Source: Combretum micranthum
Taxonomy: Eukaryota > Streptophyta > Magnoliopsida > Myrtales > Combretaceae
DNA length: 64,000 nucleotides
Assembly: GCA_024138025.1 (NCBI GenBank)
Contig: JAMXBD010001596.1
Coordinates: forward strand, 271,716-335,715
Direction: 5' to 3'
Shown here: one piece after another, positions 48,931 to 61,900 of the stretch
Numbering within the stretch: the stretch's first letter is position 1
Layout: each line of letters starts with the position of its first letter
Position numbers and translations under genes: made by a program
Notes under the pieces: generated by a model
Seen by the model: the letters and a program-made list of their open reading frames with translations, nothing else
Database searches by the model: none
Told to the model about the DNA's origin: nothing

Positions 48931-51900
48931 GCGTAAGTTTTCGGATTTTGATTTCTAATATGAGGGCTTTGCCTTCTATTGGGTTTAAAGAAGAGTTGCA
49001 ACACATGTTAGGGTTTATAGGAGAAAGCTTCTTTGGCTTTTGATTTTGGAACATCGAGAAGTTTGACTTGAAGTGTTTTTTAATGATCACATGAGAGGCA
49101 TATGAGATATACATATAGATATATTTAGTCAAATGGCATATGATATGGTTAACAAAAAAAGTAACTGAACAAAAAAAATTCTCAAAAAAAAAAATCAAAG
49201 TGACCTGTTTGTAAGAAGATAAAAGCATATGTTGGTCTTCTTTTTTTGTAATATACCCTAATTTTATTTATTAGTAAAGAACTATTATGGAATTTAGTTG
49301 CATTTTAGACTCGTCGAAGTAATTTCACAAAGAATTCCTATTTAAATAAATATTAAATAGTTATTTATTAGTCAAACTTACCAATAAAAATTTAATACTA
49401 GAATTGATTTTTTTTTCTCTACAATTTGCTAATTAAAATAAAAAATATCAATGATTAATATTTTATTAATGTTTTATTTCATTTAGTAAAATGAACCAAA
49501 GCAAGTGGCTATATATAAATCTCAATTTGAATTGGTACAAAACCAACAAAATAGAAAATTTAAAATGGAAAATCGTGTAGACATTCTTAGTATACTTCAA
49601 AACCCCACCAATGGTGTCCGATAAGAATTCTATCAAAACCTTTCCTATGGCTGATCAACCCATTACTTGGTTAGTTGCGGCCTGTTTCTTTTTTAATTTA
49701 TTTTATTTCATTTTCGGAAGTCACATTGAATTACTAATATTCCGCCTAGATTTTCGTTCAAATCGACTGGTTGATGGCCCCCAAAAAAAATTATATATAT
49801 ACACATATCTGCAGGTCAACACAATACCATAAAAAACTCTACCTACCTTCAACATAAGTCTTCATTCCTCATATTGCACCCCCATTTTGGTTTCCACGTT
49901 AAACTATTGGGCTCTTTTCTTTTTCTCTCATGTCTTTTGGTCCATTATTTTCTAGTGATTCCATCTTGGCTTTCCTTGAGTAATAATAAATAATAAACAC
50001 ATGCGAAGATGAGAGGACTTTGAGTGGTTTGGACATAGTCCATAGACAATAGTACCCACAGTTTATTTTACGCTGTTATAATGCAACACACCACATTCAC
50101 ATTGGCTTCGTCAAATTTGATAGTTTTGATTGATTTCTACAACACCCATTTATAAGCTAAACCTAAAATATATTGCAATAAATTCAGTACTACCGACTTA
50201 TTGCTTATGTTTGCATTGACTGTGTGTTTGGCGATGGTGTGCCATTGGACATTGGCTCCATTCCATGCGATCTTTGACCTTAGTGCCACATTGTGCGACT
50301 TTGGAGCATGGTAACATGGCTGTCCGTTCACACCTTTATGCAAGCTAATAATAAAACTAAGAAAAATCAACATTTACTGGTTTGGTTATAACTTATATCA
50401 ATTCAATTGATGCTTGATGACCATTCGATGTGTACGTTCCATTTTTTATTATTCTTTTTTTTTTTTTTGTCTTTTCTTCATTTAAGGCAAAAGCTCATAG
50501 GAGAGACGATGTAGTTGTCTGCATATTTTGAATTTACGCAAATAACCTCGTTAACATGTGTTTGGAATGTGGCTGTTGATGTAAGAAGTCCGAATATAGA
50601 ATGTGAAAAGGTGTAATAAGGCAAACTCGACCCATCTAGGTTTAATTCAAATAATGCGGAGAAAGTGTAATTAATAGTCAAGTTGACCCATGATTAAGAA
50701 GGTTATTAGCTACTTAGTCGAAAAAAATTACTAAACCAAAACATGTTTCTTTTTGGGAAAATATTTTTCCAAAAACAATTTCCTATTTTTACTTGTTTAT
50801 TTGATTGAAAATATATTCTTAAGTGGAAATTTTTTTCTCTCTTGTGGAAAAATATTAATATTTTTTAGGAAAAACAACATACAACTTCAAAAAAAAGAGT
50901 CCTTTTTAAATTACTTCCCCACCACAAATGATGCTTTCTTTATATGCTATTACGTTTTATATATAATTAATTTCAAAAACCAAAATAAATGTTTTATAAT
51001 ATTTTTATAAACTATATCAAATACGTTAAAACATATCATTTTCTTATAAAATATATCCAATAGAAGACATTCTCTATTAATATGAGATGCTTTTTCAAAA
51101 CAAATGGAACCTACTATTGAATTGATCTTAACTCCTTGAAATTGCGATTCCCTCTCATCTTTCGTTCCCAGTCCTTATGGGTTATTGTAATCACCCAAAT
51201 TATACAACTCGAATATAACAATTATTAAGTAAATAATGTAAAGTTTTGAAAAGGTTTTAAGAAAAGTATAAGAGTCACTCCTTTTTTTTGTGATCTAAGA
51301 ATATTAAAATTTGAACAATTTAATTATCGTTTAAAAAAAGTTGAACTATTATAAACAAAATTTTATGATAATTTTTTTGCATAACTTATTGATAATATCT
51401 CACAAATATAAAAAGGGTAAAATTTGAAATACATACATAAATGAATGAAAAATGAGATTTTAACTAGACAGTAGTAATAATAAAAGTGATCAAATATAGC
51501 ATTTTTTATAATTTAAGAAATAAGTGATGAGTAAATAAAAAATTATAAAGAAATAATGCTAACTCTAATAATTCAAATCTCAATATGCTTCATAAAAATA
51601 AAACGATAAGAAATACCAAATTAATACAATAAAAGAACAAAACAATGTAATCATATAATACATGTAGCAAACAAACCTAAAACTGGAAAACAATTATAAA
51701 ATAATACTGACTTTCAACACACCTCACAACGAGGAAAAACAACGTGAAAACTTAAGCAAACACACTAATAAATACATATATGCAATAGGTGACTCAATAA
51801 ATAATAGATTATCAAATAATTCAAAATTACAGTGGAAGTGAAACATAATATCAAAATTTAATTTAAAATAATCGGAATAGCATAATGAAAGCATAAGTGA

Positions 51901-53480
51901 AATATATAAATCTTAAAATGATTGAAAGCTTTTGAATTATAAAATTGAAAGTTCATATAAAATGACAACTACCAATAGATGATTAATTTTAAACTTTGTT
52001 AGAATGTAATTTAAAAATTAAACTTAGATAGTTTAATTGAACAAAGTAAAATTAAATTATAAGTCATAAATAGATATATTAACATAATGATACGAATTAG
52101 AGAAGCCAAGTGATTTATTGTTGGTCCCATTTAATAATCAAGAAGGGGGATTGGATTCATTATTAATAAAATTTTTTGCCTTTAAAAATCCCTTCGTTTT
52201 AAATATGAGAACAATATAAACAATTAAACAATTATGAAAATAAATTACAAGAATTTAAAAGGTAGGGCAAAGAGATCAAGCAGCAATTTATAATGGTTCC
52301 ACCTTGTGCGTCAGTCCACTCTTTCAGCTCCAAGCCAGAGACCCCATTATCATACGGGTTTGTTTCGTTATATCTAATAACTTCAAATTAAGATTGTACA
52401 ATCCTCTCTGCTTGATTCTCATAGCTATCATCTAGTTACAATCGATCTACAGAGTCTAATCTATAATTAAACTATCAACTAAGAAGGCAACAACACGTTC
52501 CTTCTTTTACAAATAAAAGAATAGAATTATAAGATTTGCAATAAGAAACGAAATGCATAGTATCAGTTCGTGAAAAGCTTTTTGTGAGCAAAAGAGAGTT
52601 CTCCCCTTTTCTTTCTTTCGCATCAAAGTATGTCCTTAAAAAAATTGCAGTATGTAAGTCAAGAAAGCTTATATTGGTTTTGTATTTGCAAGGAGAGAGG
52701 GAGAGAGAGAGCAAAATTTGTGTTCTTTATTTCTTGTATATATATCTCTATATCTCCTTTGTTTCCTTTTTTCTTTTCTTTTCTTTCTTAGCTTTTTTGT
52801 TTTCACATCTTCTATATATCTTGTAGAGAAGACTTCTTATTTTCAAATCTGATCTTTAATGTTCAAAAACTGGTTGCAAGATGTGGATAATCTTTTCCAA
52901 AAATCTTGACTGAAAATCTTTTGTTCCTTATCTCTTTTTCAAATTTGAATCCTTCCGTTTCTTCAATTGGTAGAAGATAAGATGAGATATGTTTCTTTCA
53001 GATATTGTGGTGACATTTATCTTGATTTGAAATTGAAAACCAAAACTGATTCTTCATAATCTGATCTTCTTTTCTTTATAAACCAAAAGTACAACGTTCC
53101 CTTTTTGAAATCACAAATAAATCTCATAAAAATAGGTAATATACTTTCTCTTATCTTAGAAGATGTAGATTGATAACCCATTTGTCTTGGAGAGAAAATT
53201 TCGTGTAACATCTGTTCAAACAAAATATGATATTGTTTTTGAAGCTTGATAGATGATAAAGAGAGAGAAACTTTGAAGAACACTTTAAATCCACTTGGGA
53301 TATAAACCAACTTTAATGAAATAAATGAGTATATTACCTAAATAAACTCATTTACTCGGAGCTAGGCCTTCGAGATATTTAATTGTATTGATATGGAATG
53401 TTTTTTTATCTCATTTGGGAAGATGAACAGTAAATTTGCGTGAAGGAAGTTTGCTGTCAAAAGTTGCAGTGAAGGCTCCA
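48931..53480. other. Gene-free stretch; nothing recognised
   Basis: AT-rich DNA without a convincing open frame, RNA gene or bounded repeat on either strand. A GA microsatellite lies at 52687-52710. Homopolymer tracts occur near 49155-49195 and 50453-50470. Confidence 0.4.
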
Positions 53481-54586
53481 TGAAACCTTCTAGATTTCTG
53501 GTATTGTTTCTGTCATTGAAACAACCTTCTGGAAAACCTTCTATTCCTGATACTATTCGTTTTTCTCACAAACAACCTTGTGGAAAAGCTTCTGGATTCC
53601 TGATAGTATTCATCATTTTTCTTCTTTCTTTTAACTTGAAACTGCACACTTGATAAACCATTAGTAAACTTTTTACACTTTTGTTATCATCAAAACCTAT
53701 TTTCAGATAATCTAATATTCTCCCCCTTTTTATGATAATAAAACCTTTGTTGAAAAAAATAATTCTCTCCCCCTTTTTGTTATCAACAAAAAACACATTC
53801 AAAGAATATAACCAAATATGAATTCCTTTAATCCAAAAGCAAGCACATTTTTCAAGTATGATAGTCTACACATTAATGTTTTTATGCACAAATCTCTTAG
53901 AATAGCATTTTTTACAAGAATAGTGCTTTTTTTTTTTTTTTGTAGTTTTAATGTAGTTTTTTTTAAGTGCAGAAAATTTCACATAATATGAAAATATTGC
54001 ATAATTTATTCAAAAAATTGTAGAAAATGCAGAATTTTGCATCCTTATAGCATGAATAGTACAGAATTTTGTCAAAAAGTGCATAATTTTATTAAAAAGT
54101 GCAGAATTTTGTCCACATAACAAAAAATTGCAAGGTAAAACAACTTCAACACATTTGTTCTATGTACGTATCTTTGTTTTAAACATTTCTCCCCCTTTTT
54201 ATTTCAAAAAATATAACTAATTATCTTTCTACAAAATTTCCTTTATCTTTTATCTTCTCTCCCTTTATAAAATTCTTTTAGAAAATATGCTCCCCCTTAA
54301 TATGATATCAACTAATTTTATATTAACCCAAAGAACATATTTCAAAAATTTGTTGAGGATCATAAAGAGCAAAACATTTGAGGGAGTTGGAACATTAATA
54401 CTAAACAAATAACTGTTATTTTTCTTCATGAGAGTCACATTTTTCTTTCTTTACCATTTGAGGCACTCACTTATCAAGTTCATATCCTTCTACTCATTGC
54501 CTCAAGTATCTGAAATCACTAACATACAAGTTATACCTTTTTACGAACCCAAACTAGCGGGTCCTTCGAAATTCAACATTGGATTA
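53481..54586 (-). mobile_element. 3' non-coding part of copia-type element
   Basis: On the minus strand, polypurine phrases of the type AACAAAAAGGGGGAGA recur (53715-53740, 53766-53790, near 54180 and 54290). They resemble the polypurine tracts of plant Ty1/copia elements. An ACCTTCTGGAAAACCTTCT-type duplication lies at 53521-53600. No pol domain is visible between here and the gag remnant. Confidence 0.4.
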
Positions 54587-56325
54587 TCAATAGCATTTAC
54601 TTGAGAATGACTCAACTTTTTTTCTTATGGTAGCAAAACTTTCTATATGATCAGGTTTATTACAAAAATAACATGAATATGAATAATTATTCCAATACCT
54701 GTTGTTTACCTCATTGTACCTATTCATCCTTGAATACTTGTGATAATACCAAGTTGTGTTTGTTCTGTTGTACCTTCTGGAATAACTTACAGGTTTTGCA
54801 TTTATATTTGTCTCATTTTTCTTTTCATCATCAGGTTGAGCATTAGCTATTTCTTTAGCCTTAATAAATATTATTTTCTTATTTGTATTTGATGTAGATC
54901 CATGTTCATAACCTAAACCATGCTTTTTCACAAGAAAACCTTTATGAAGAAATCAATTTTTTATTACTTCCATTGAATTTATTAAATGTATTCTTTATTA
55001 AACTACATAACTCATCTATTTTTACTTTCAAAACATCGGTTTCTTCCTTAAACACATTATTTATATTCTCATTTTCTCAATATTAACATGAAACCTTTCA
55101 TTATCATGCTTCAAAATATCATTTTCATCAACAAGCAAATAATTTGTTTGTTTTAAAGCCTCTTTGTCATTCTTAAGAGCTTTATTTTCTTTATCTTGTT
55201 TTGATATTTTAGTATTAGCTTTATTCAGTGCTTTTAAAAGCTTTTCCATCTCACATAAACATCACCTTCAGATAATTCATCTTTAGATTGAGAATTTACC
55301 TCATAGGTGGCCATAAGACATAGATTTGCTTCTTCCTCCTCTTCATCTATATCCTCTAAATTACTCTCTGTATCATCTAGATCACTCCATGTAGCCAATA
55401 ATGATCTATTTTTCTTCTTGAATTTCTCCATTTTCTTAAAAGAGAGTTGGGCATTCATACTTAATGTGACCTGGTTTCTTACACTTATAACATTGGATCT
55501 TATTTTTCTCCTTTTTCTTCTCCTTTTCTTTGTAAATTTTTCCTACGTCAAAATCTTTGTAACCAAATTTTTTATAGGTAGTAAATTTCTTACTTTCTTC
55601 TTCTTTAAAAATCGGTTTAGCTTTCTGGCCACAATAGTTATGTCTTCTTCTTCATCATTCTCACTTTCATCGGATTCAACTTGATTAGCCACAACTTCTT
55701 TCATTTTGAAAGCTATTCTTTTGGTACTACTTTTTCTCCTTGAGTAGTCTTTTTGTGAGATTCATAAGCCATTACCTTTTCCCTTAGTTGACTAAGAAGT
55801 CTATCGAGATCTTGAGCTTCTTCTATGGTGGTTCTCTTTGCATCCCATGAAGGTGGTAGTATCCTCAAGATTTTTCTCACAAGATTAGGATCAGGAAGTG
55901 TCTTCCCAAGCAATGTAAGTTCATTTGTTATTGTTGTAAACCTGTTAAAAACATCTTTGATAGATTCATCAGATTTAAATTTAAAGCATTTATCTTGGTT
56001 TTTTTATTTTTTGTTCCTTCATATGTCTCGCACAATCTGTCTCAGATTTCTTTTGATGTTTCACAAGAGGATATCAAATAAAATTCTGATGTAACAATAG
56101 TGGTCAATAGTAAATTTTTTGCTTTGTTGTTCTTCTCAGTAAGCTTTAGCTTGTATTAGTAAATCAATATCATCAGACATTTTACTTCATATCTCCAAAA
56201 GCAATTAACTGCCATGGAGCATAGTCATTAGCTTTAATGTAAGTTTCCATTTGCATTTTCTAATAAGAAAAAATTGAACCATCAAAGAAAGGAGCACAAT
56301 TGATTGCAACATTGTTCTCAACCAT
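54587..56325 (-). pseudogene. Ty1/copia-type Gag remnant (UBN2-like domain, CCHC knuckle)
   Basis: Read from the ATG at 56325, an N-terminal MVENNVAINCAPFFDG block is followed after breaks by the UBN2-type gag domain (MLGKTLPDPNLVRKILRILP, KRTTIEEAQDLDRLLSQL at 55913-55713). Next come an intact CCHC knuckle (CYKCKKPGHIKYEC, 55492-55451), an acidic block (ATWSDLDDTESNLEDIDEEE to NLCLMA), a coiled coil (55249-55061), and a second, degenerate knuckle in which the last cysteine is replaced (CYFCNKPDHIESFA, near 54640). Several stops and frame changes interrupt it. No protease, integrase or RT follows, so the element is non-autonomous or internally deleted. Confidence 0.75.
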
Positions 56326-56421
56326 ATTGTTTGGATCACTCAATTTTGATAAAAGAACCGCTTTGGTACCAATTGTAGGTATCAAGATTTTAAAACAAAT
56401 ACTCTTTTAAAAATTGAGCTT

Positions 56422-56435
56422 GGCTCTGATGCCAA
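56422..56435 (-). promoter_or_regulatory. Primer-binding site of the copia-type element
   Basis: The minus strand reads TTGGCATCAGAGCC, close to the initiator Met-tRNA 3' end with one change from TGGTATCAGAGCC. It lies about 100 bases upstream of the gag start. Seven bases separate it from a family A terminus at 56443. Confidence 0.6.
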
Positions 56436-56442
56436 TTGTTGG

Positions 56443-56549
56443 TGTCATGCCCCATAGGATACCCTAAACGTAACAGTCCGCCATATGCCATATAAGACTC
56501 ACGAATTACCACCTTAGTCCTTCGGAGTCTTGTATAGATGTAAGGCGTC
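56443..56549 (-). mobile_element. Family A LTR end, split by element 2
   Basis: Starts TGTCATGCCCCATAGGATAC on the plus strand, the family's terminal block in minus orientation, and includes AACAGTCCGCCATATGCC. It is interrupted at 56550 by element 2 and continues from 63075. Confidence 0.7.
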
Positions 56550-57306
56550 TGATGAGGATCATCAAGCATCAATGGGTCCAAAGTTCAAATCCAACGATCC
56601 ATTGCAAGATATTGGAGGTCCCATGACAAGAGCTAAGGCTAAACGAATGAGGGAGGCATTGCAAGGACTTGTTATGGAGTTGCAAGAGAAGGAATTGCAT
56701 TTACCACCAATAAAAATGAGTCAAAAGTGTTTAACATCATCAAAATAAGCTCCGGAGGGGCTCTAAATGGAAAACAAGTGAAATAGAGCAAAGAAGGAGC
56801 CAAGAAGTGCCCTGCAGGATTAATGGCCGCTAGCAGTTACTTATTTTTGTCAGTTACATGTCTTTAATTTCTTTGTCAGTTATGTCTTTAATTTCTTTGT
56901 CAGTTACAGTCAGCTATTTATGTTTGTCAGTTACATATCATTAATTTCTTTGTATGTAAAAGGCTATATATTAAGCCTTGGTTCTAAGGTTTGAAACAAG
57001 ACGATTTATATGAATGTTATTCATTCTCTTTGAGAGAAAACTCCATCTTGTTCCTTGTGAACGAATTTCCATTTGATTTTCTTGATCTAAACACTCAAGG
57101 AGGTCGACGTGATAACTAGGTTGCGATCAACAGGTTTGTTCGAGGTCTAGTTCCATTCCATTCATTGATAATTAGGTTGCAATCAACAGGTTTGATTGAG
57201 GTCTAATTCCATCCTACGACGACTTGTCTCAAGACGATCCTCGGGTTCCAATTCCAATCAACGATTTGGGGGTTCTAGGTTTAATATACCTAGGGTTACC
57301 ATATCA
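56550..57306 (+). repeat. Element 2 5' LTR
   Basis: From TGATGAGGATCATC to TTACCATATCA. Promoter candidate GCTATATATTAAG at 56963-56975. U3 contains repeated TTTCTTTGTCAGTTA words (56860-56960). U5 has a tandem pair of about 57 bp (GATAACTAGGTTGCGATCAA near 57109 and GATAATTAGGTTGCAATCAA near 57167). Its 5' 200 bp encode the same tail as the end of Pol, without a usable start. Confidence 0.9.
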
Positions 57307-57308
57307 TT

Positions 57309-57320
57309 TGGTATCAGAGC
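57309..57320 (+). promoter_or_regulatory. Element 2 primer-binding site (initiator Met-tRNA)
   Basis: TGGTATCAGAGC two bases after the LTR end. The leader that follows (57321-57897) contains two copies of an A-run, GAAAG repeats and CCATCTTTATATTGTTCCATC-like sequence at 57411-57547. Confidence 0.85.
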
Positions 57321-57897
57321 TACGGTTTCTTGTCACAAGTAATCTATCCTTTTATCTTTATTTAATCTTGCTATCTATTTGTTGTTGTTCTTGATTAGGG
57401 TTCTTGAGTCAAAAAAAAAAAAAAAAAAGAAAGAAAGAAAGAACCATCTTTATATTGTTCCATCGTAAAAAAAAAAAAAAAGAAAAAAAAGAAAGAAAGA
57501 AAGGAACCATCTTTATATTGTTCCATCTGTAAAAAAAAAAAAAAAAATTGTTATCAATATTATCTTGGGATCTTGTCATAGATCTAAGTTTCTGTTTCGT
57601 CCTTTCAATTCTCAGAAATTGCGGTATATACGTTCTTGAGATTGGATCTTTGATTCCGACCAATTTGTTGTTGAAATTTTCTGGTTGTTGCGTGAGTGAT
57701 TTATTTTGAGAAAATCATTGAGAGAATTCCGAACAAGGGATTGTGAGATTGAGTTGTGAGGAACATTATTTTCTTGAGCGAAAAGACACGAGTGTGAGTG
57801 TCATTTGTTGAGTGAAAACACGTGAGGGAGCGAATTGTGAGGATTATTATTTTTCTTATTTGATTATTACTAACCAATTTTCTGCAGGTGTTAAGAT

Positions 57898-58975
57898 ATG
57901 GGTAGTGACGGAGAAAGTGATAAGATTGATATGAAATTGTTCGTCAAATCGATACAGGATCAGTTTAGGATGATGAATGCAAGGCTTGACAATATAGAAT
58001 CCGCAAGTAAGACTAAGAGCAGTAGAGGAATGAGACGTAATGAAGAAGAGATTGATGAATCTGAGTCTGAAGGATCCGGAGTTATAAGAAGGTGGAGGAA
58101 TGCTCCAAAACAAGATAATTCCTTAGGGAATATCAAATTAAAGATACCTCCTTTTCAAGGTAAGAATGACCCGGAATTGTTTTTAGAATGGGTGAGAAAG
58201 GTGGATCATGTCTTTGATTGCCACAATTACTCCGAAGACAAAAAGATCAAGTTGGCTTCTGTTGAGTTTTCCGACTATGCTAGTGTATGGTGGGATCAAC
58301 TTGTGCGAAATAGGAGGAGAAATGAGGAGAGACCCATTAGTACTTGGGATGAAATGAAGGCGGTGATGCGAAAAAGATTTATCCCTGGTCACTATTATAG
58401 GGATTTACATAGAAAATTACAAGGTTTGACACAAGGGTCAAGAAGTGTAGAGGATTATTACAAGGAAATGGAAGTAGCTATGATCCGGGCTGATGTGAAA
58501 GAGGATGATGAAGCTACTATGGCTAGATTTCTCAATGGATTAAACCGTGAGATTGCTAATGTGGTAGAACTCCATCCTTATCTTGATATTGAGGAGTTGT
58601 TACACAATGCCATAAAAGTGGAGCAACAATTAAAGTTTAAAGGGTCTTCTCGATTTGGTTCTACTTCTAATTCTTCATGGAAGTCCACTTGGAAGAAGAA
58701 CAATTCAGATTTGAAGTCCAAGGAGGATTCAAGGCCAAAAGTCCGTTACTCCATACAAAGGTAAATCTGAAACTAAGACTTATGGTAAATCTCGTGATAT
58801 TCAATGTTTCAAGTGTAAAGGATTTGGACATATTGCTTCTCAATGTCCGAATCAAAGGGCTATGGTTATTTTGGATAATGGCGATGTTGAAAGTGTGAGT
58901 TCAGGAGATGATCCTGATATGCCAGCTTTGGAAGACTGTAGTGATGTAGATGTGGAAGGTCCTGTGAAAGGAGAT
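57898..58975 (+). CDS. Element 2 Gag polyprotein (one frame change)
   Basis: Starts at the ATG at 57898 ([20 protein letters not shown]), followed by a short coiled coil, an acidic linker, and the capsid domain ([59 protein letters not shown]). The frame closes at 58764 (VRYSIQR). A one-base change near 58740 moves the CCHC knuckle ([14 protein letters not shown], 58805-58846) and the acidic linker ([20 protein letters not shown]) to another frame. A second one near 58975 leads into Pol. Capsid and knuckle residues are otherwise intact. Confidence 0.85.
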
Positions 58976-58977
58976 TA

Positions 58978-61900
58978 TTGGTTACTAGGCGAGTCCTTAG
59001 TACTCAACCTAAGGATGAGAGTGAAAGTGAAGAGGTACAGCGTGAGCATATTTTTCATACCCGGTGTCATGTGCAGAAGAAGGTATGTACACTGATTATT
59101 GATAGTGGTAGCTGCACTAACGCTGCGAGTACCTTGCTAGTTGATAAATTGAAGTTAAAATCTGTGAAACATCCAAAGCCCTACAGATTACAATGGTTGA
59201 ATGAATGTGGGGAGATCAAGGTGACAAAACAGGTTCTTATTTCCTTTTCTATAGGAAATTATCATGATGAAGTTTTGTGTGACATAGTTCCCATGCAGGC
59301 TAGTCACTTACTGCTAGGCCGACCTTGGCAGTTTGATAGGAAAGTGACATATGATGGGTACAAGAACCAATATTCTTTTGTTCTAAATAAAAGAACTGTG
59401 ATTCTCACTCCTCAGAAACCATGGGAAGCATGTGAAGATCAAGTGAGGGTAGCGAGAGAGTTTCGAGAGAAACACATGAGTGAACAAGATAAGAGTGGCA
59501 AGGAGAGAAAAAGTGAGAAACAAACACTTGTGAGTTATGATAGAGGAGAGTTAAACACATTGAGTGGAGAGGAAGTTGCAAGAAAAAGTGAGGTTAAAAG
59601 TGCAATCATGGCAAGGAAACAACTACTTGTACTCATGTACAAGGATGTTTATTTTACTACTTCTGACCTTAACTCTTCGTTGCCAAGTGTGGTGGTTTCT
59701 CTTTTGCAGGAATATGAGGATTTATTTCCTGAAGAAGTTCCAAGGGGATTGCCTCCACTAAGGGGGATTGAGCACCAAATTGACTTTATTCCAGGTGCTT
59801 CTATTCCTAACCGGCCAGCTTATAGGGCCAATCCCGAGGAGACAAAGGAGATTCAAAGGCAAGTTGATGATTTGTTAGAAAAGGGGTTTGTAAGGGAGAG
59901 CCTCAGTCCATGTTCAGTTCCTGTTATTTTGGTTCCAAAGAAAGATGGAACATGGAGAATGTGTGTTGACTGTCGAGCTATCAACAAGATTACAGTTAAG
60001 TATAGACATCCCATTCCTAGACTTGATGATATGCTTGATGAGTTGCATGGAGCTTGTTTGTTTTCCAAAATTGACTTGAAAAATGGCTATTACCAAATTC
60101 GTATGAAAGAGGGAGATGAGTGGAAAACTGCTTTTAAAACTAAATATGGTCTATATGAATGGATGGTAATGCCTTTTGGATTAACAAACGCGCCTAGCAC
60201 GTTTATGCGATTAATGAACCATGTTCTTCGTGCTTTTATTGGAAAGTTTGTTGTTGTTTACTTTGATGACATCTTAGTTTACAGCAAAACATTGGATGAA
60301 CATGTTCAGCATTTACAATCTGTTTTCACTGTCCTGAGAGAAAACAAATTGTATGCCAATTTGAAAAAGTGTACCTTTTGCACGGAAACTGTTGTTTTTC
60401 TTGGATTTGTTGTAGGTGCACATGGGATTTCCGTTGATGAAGACAAGGTGAAGGCAATTCGAGAATGGCCAACACCAAGGAATGCAAGTGAGGTAAGAAG
60501 CTTTCATGGTTTAGCAAGTTTTTATAGGAGATTTGTGAAAGACTTTAGTTCTATAGCTTCTCCTTTAAACGATCTTGTTAAAAAGAATTGTGAGTTTAGG
60601 TGGACAGAAGTGCATGAAAAAGCTTTTAATGATTTGAAAGATAAATTGACAAATGCACCATTACTTGTTTTACCTAATTTTGAGAAAGTTTTTGAAATAG
60701 AATGTGATGCTTCCGGGAAGGGTATTGGTGGTGTTTTGATGCAGGATTCGAAGCCAATCGCTTATTTTAGCGAGAAGCTCAGTGGAGCAGCATTGAATTA
60801 CCCCGTCTATGACAAGGAGCTTTATGCCTTGGTGAGACTTTGCAAACGTGGCAACATTACCTATGGCCCAAGGAGTTCATCATTCATTCAGATCATGAAA
60901 GTCTGAAATTTCTCAAAACTCAAGGTAAGTTGAACAAAAGACATGCAAAGTGGCTTGAGTTCATTGAAACTTTCCCTTATGTGATAAAGTATAAGCAAGG
61001 AAAAGAGAATGTGGTTGCTGATGCACTCTCTCGAAGGTATGTACTTTTGACTTCTTTACATACTAAGTTGCTTGGGTTTGAGCTTATTAAGGGATTGTAT
61101 GAGACTGATTCTGATTTCAGTCAAATCTGGGCTGCTTGTGCTGTTTCTGGTTATGCTGATTATTATAGGCACGATGGTTATTTGTTTAAGAAAAGTAAAT
61201 TGTGTGTCCTAGGAGTTCTGTGCGTGAGTTACTTGTTAGAGAAACTCATGGGGGTGGATTGATGGGACACTTTGGTGTTCAAAAGACATTGGATATTTTG
61301 CATGAGCATTTCTTTTGGCCTAAGATGAAACGTGATGTCCAAACTGTTTGTAACAAATGCATTGTATGTAAACAGGCTAAGTCTAAAATAATGCCTCATG
61401 GAGAATACATTCCTTTACCTGTGCCTAATCAACCTTGGACCGACATCTCTATGGATTTTGTATTAGGATTACCACGATCTCAGAGTGGTAAAGATAGCAT
61501 ATTTGTTGTTGTTGATAGGTTTAGTAAAATGGCTCATTTCATTGCTTGTTCTAAATCTAATGATGCACAACATATTGCTGATTTATTCTTTAAAGAGATT
61601 GTGCGTTTGCATGGGTTACCTAGATCCATTGTGAGTGATAGGGATGTCAAATTTTTAAGTTATTTCTGGCGTACTTTGTGGAACAAGTTAGGCACAAAAT
61701 TGTTGTTTTCCACTGTTGCACACCCTCAAACGGATGGTCAGACGGAAGTAGTCAATAGGACTCTTTCAACTTTGTTACGTGCTGTGATTCCTAAGAACTT
61801 GAAGCAATGGGAAAAATGTTTACCCCATGTAGAATTTGCTTATAATAGAACTGTACATTCCACAACATCATATTCCCCATTTGAAATTGTCTATGGCTTT

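Noticed and set aside
50130..50700. Possible coding frames at 50137-50373 and 50478-50681
   Set aside because: Short, no domain, no codon pattern and no supporting neighbours.
55307..55684. 125-codon plus-strand frame rich in S and F
   Set aside because: Antisense of the acidic and coiled-coil part of the copia-type gag.
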